Assembly: GCA_003021705.1 (NCBI GenBank)
Contig: PXRJ01000017.1
Coordinates: 1 to 63,329 of the forward strand
DNA: 63,329 nt
Origin: Halobacteriales archaeon QS_3_64_16
GTDB lineage: Archaea; Halobacteriota; Halobacteria; Halobacteriales; Halococcaceae
Reading direction: 5' to 3'
The position numbers and the translations under genes are program-made. Under the pieces are notes generated by a model. That model saw only the letters and a program-made list of their open reading frames with translations. It had not been told where the DNA came from and searched no databases. This document shows positions 62,709-63,329 of the stretch, piece after piece; position 1 is the first letter of the stretch; each line of letters starts with the position of its first letter.

Positions 62709-63329
62709 GTGAACCGCAACGATCGGGCGATCACGGGGCTGGTCATGCTGTCACACTCGTTGGTGCACACCTACGAGTTCGCGATTCCCGTGCTCATCCC
62801 GATCTGGATCGCGACGTTCGATACGACCCCAGCACTCGTTGGCCTCGTCGTCACAGTAGGACTCTCACTGTTCGGGCTCGGGTCGTTGCCCGCAGGCGTG
62901 CTTTCCGATCGAATCGGCTCGAAGCCGCTGCTCGTCGCCTGTCTCCTCGGAATGGGTGGGGCTTTCCTCCTCCTCGGTATCGCCCCGAATCTGATCGTTC
63001 TCACGCTCGCGCTCGTCTTCTGGGGCGCGGCCGCGAGCGTCCATCACCCTGCCGGGCTCTCGCTCGTCACCAAGGGAGTCGAGGAACGGGGGAACGCTTT
63101 TGCTTACCACGGCACCGCGGGCAACGTCGGCACCGCCACCGGACCGCTTCTCACGACGCTACTGCTCTTCGCGTTCGCCGAGAACTGGCGGCTCGTCGCC
63201 GCCGTGCTCGCGGTACCTGCCCTCGTTGGGGCCGTCCTCGCCCTCCGGGTCGACGTCGATGAGTCCGCCGCGGTGCGTCCGGCGGCGACCGACGGCGGCG
63301 ACCGGGCTTCCGAGACCGACAGCGGTGAG
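62709..63329 (+). CDS. MFS transporter (3' partial)
   Basis: The frame is open from a GTG at 62709 through the window end (207 codons, in frame at the last base). Membrane segments: AITGLVMLSHSLVHTYEFAI, IWIATFDTTPALVGLVVTV, LLVACLLGMGGAFLLLGIAP, LTLALVFWGAAASVHHPAGL and GTATGPLLTTLLLFAFAENW. The motif DRIGSKPLL is the MFS loop 2-3 signature. The gene is cut, so the substrate cannot be guessed. Confidence 0.85.
   Translation, partial: MNRNDRAITGLVMLSHSLVHTYEFAIPVLIPIWIATFDTTPALVGLVVTVGLSLFGLGSLPAGVLSDRIGSKPLLVACLLGMGGAFLLLGIAPNLIVLTLALVFWGAAASVHHPAGLSLVTKGVEERGNAFAYHGTAGNVGTATGPLLTTLLLFAFAENWRLVAAVLAVPALVGAVLALRVDVDESAAVRPAATDGGDRASETDSGE

Noticed and set aside
1-63329. CRISPR array or cas operon
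   Set aside because: No regularly spaced direct repeats were seen. The Cas4-like motif at 6.4 kb belongs to the AddB-like pseudogene.

Overview
The window is haloarchaeal (class Halobacteria). GC content is high and the proteins are strongly acidic. Twin-arginine signals and lipoboxes mark the exported proteins. Many start codons lie about 26-30 bases after a TTTATA-like box, as in leaderless archaeal transcripts. Archaeal markers include class I lysyl-tRNA synthetase, diphthine synthase, archaeosortase A, Trm5, a PitA-type coproheme enzyme and DUF7123, DUF7559, DUF7577 and DUF5816-type proteins. Both window ends cut genes: a 5-formyltetrahydrofolate cyclo-ligase-like gene at the left and an MFS transporter at the right.

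Layout. 0-4 kb: a cobalt-type nitrile hydratase operon (beta, alpha, accessory) and a secreted protein with a dockerin-like tail. 4-7 kb: a heavily decayed AddB-like nuclease gene beside tRNA-Thr(CGU). 7-22.6 kb: housekeeping genes, namely trm5, dphB, artA, an NCS2 permease, sodA, two site-2-protease family membrane peptidases, a MobB-MoaE fusion, pyrH-lysS and pitA. 22.8-24.7 kb: a broken halolysin gene. 24.9-34.5 kb: acyltransferase, nucleotide-sugar dehydrogenase and two glycosyltransferases, followed by three exported proteins (copper amine oxidase-like, PQQ-type sugar dehydrogenase, arylsulfotransferase-like). 34.6-49.5 kb: membrane or zinc-ribbon proteins, a regulator, a broken PIN toxin by tRNA-Gly, nadE, tRNA-Thr(GGU), an intracellular subtilase, an acetyltransferase, a broken MFS gene, alaX, an HD hydrolase and a LysE exporter. 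49.6-58.4 kb: a second surface-glycan module with flippase, FkbM methyltransferase, ATP-grasp enzyme, GNAT, polysaccharide deacetylase, glycosyltransferase and alkaline-phosphatase-fold enzyme. 58.6-63.3 kb: Hsp20 with a tiny zinc protein, DUF429, radical SAM, small membrane proteins and an MFS gene.

The two glycan modules, archaeosortase and the exported enzymes together suggest active remodelling of the cell surface. The most unusual observations are the copper amine oxidase-like lipoprotein that appears to lack copper ligands, the internally duplicated PitA, the His-tailed nitrile hydratase accessory protein, an orphan iron-repressor-type palindrome and a 42-bp near-perfect palindrome inside a transposase-like HTH gene. 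Four genes (AddB-like, halolysin, MFS, PIN) are broken. I saw no rRNA genes, CRISPR arrays or complete insertion sequences. Everything was read by eye; no database search was run.
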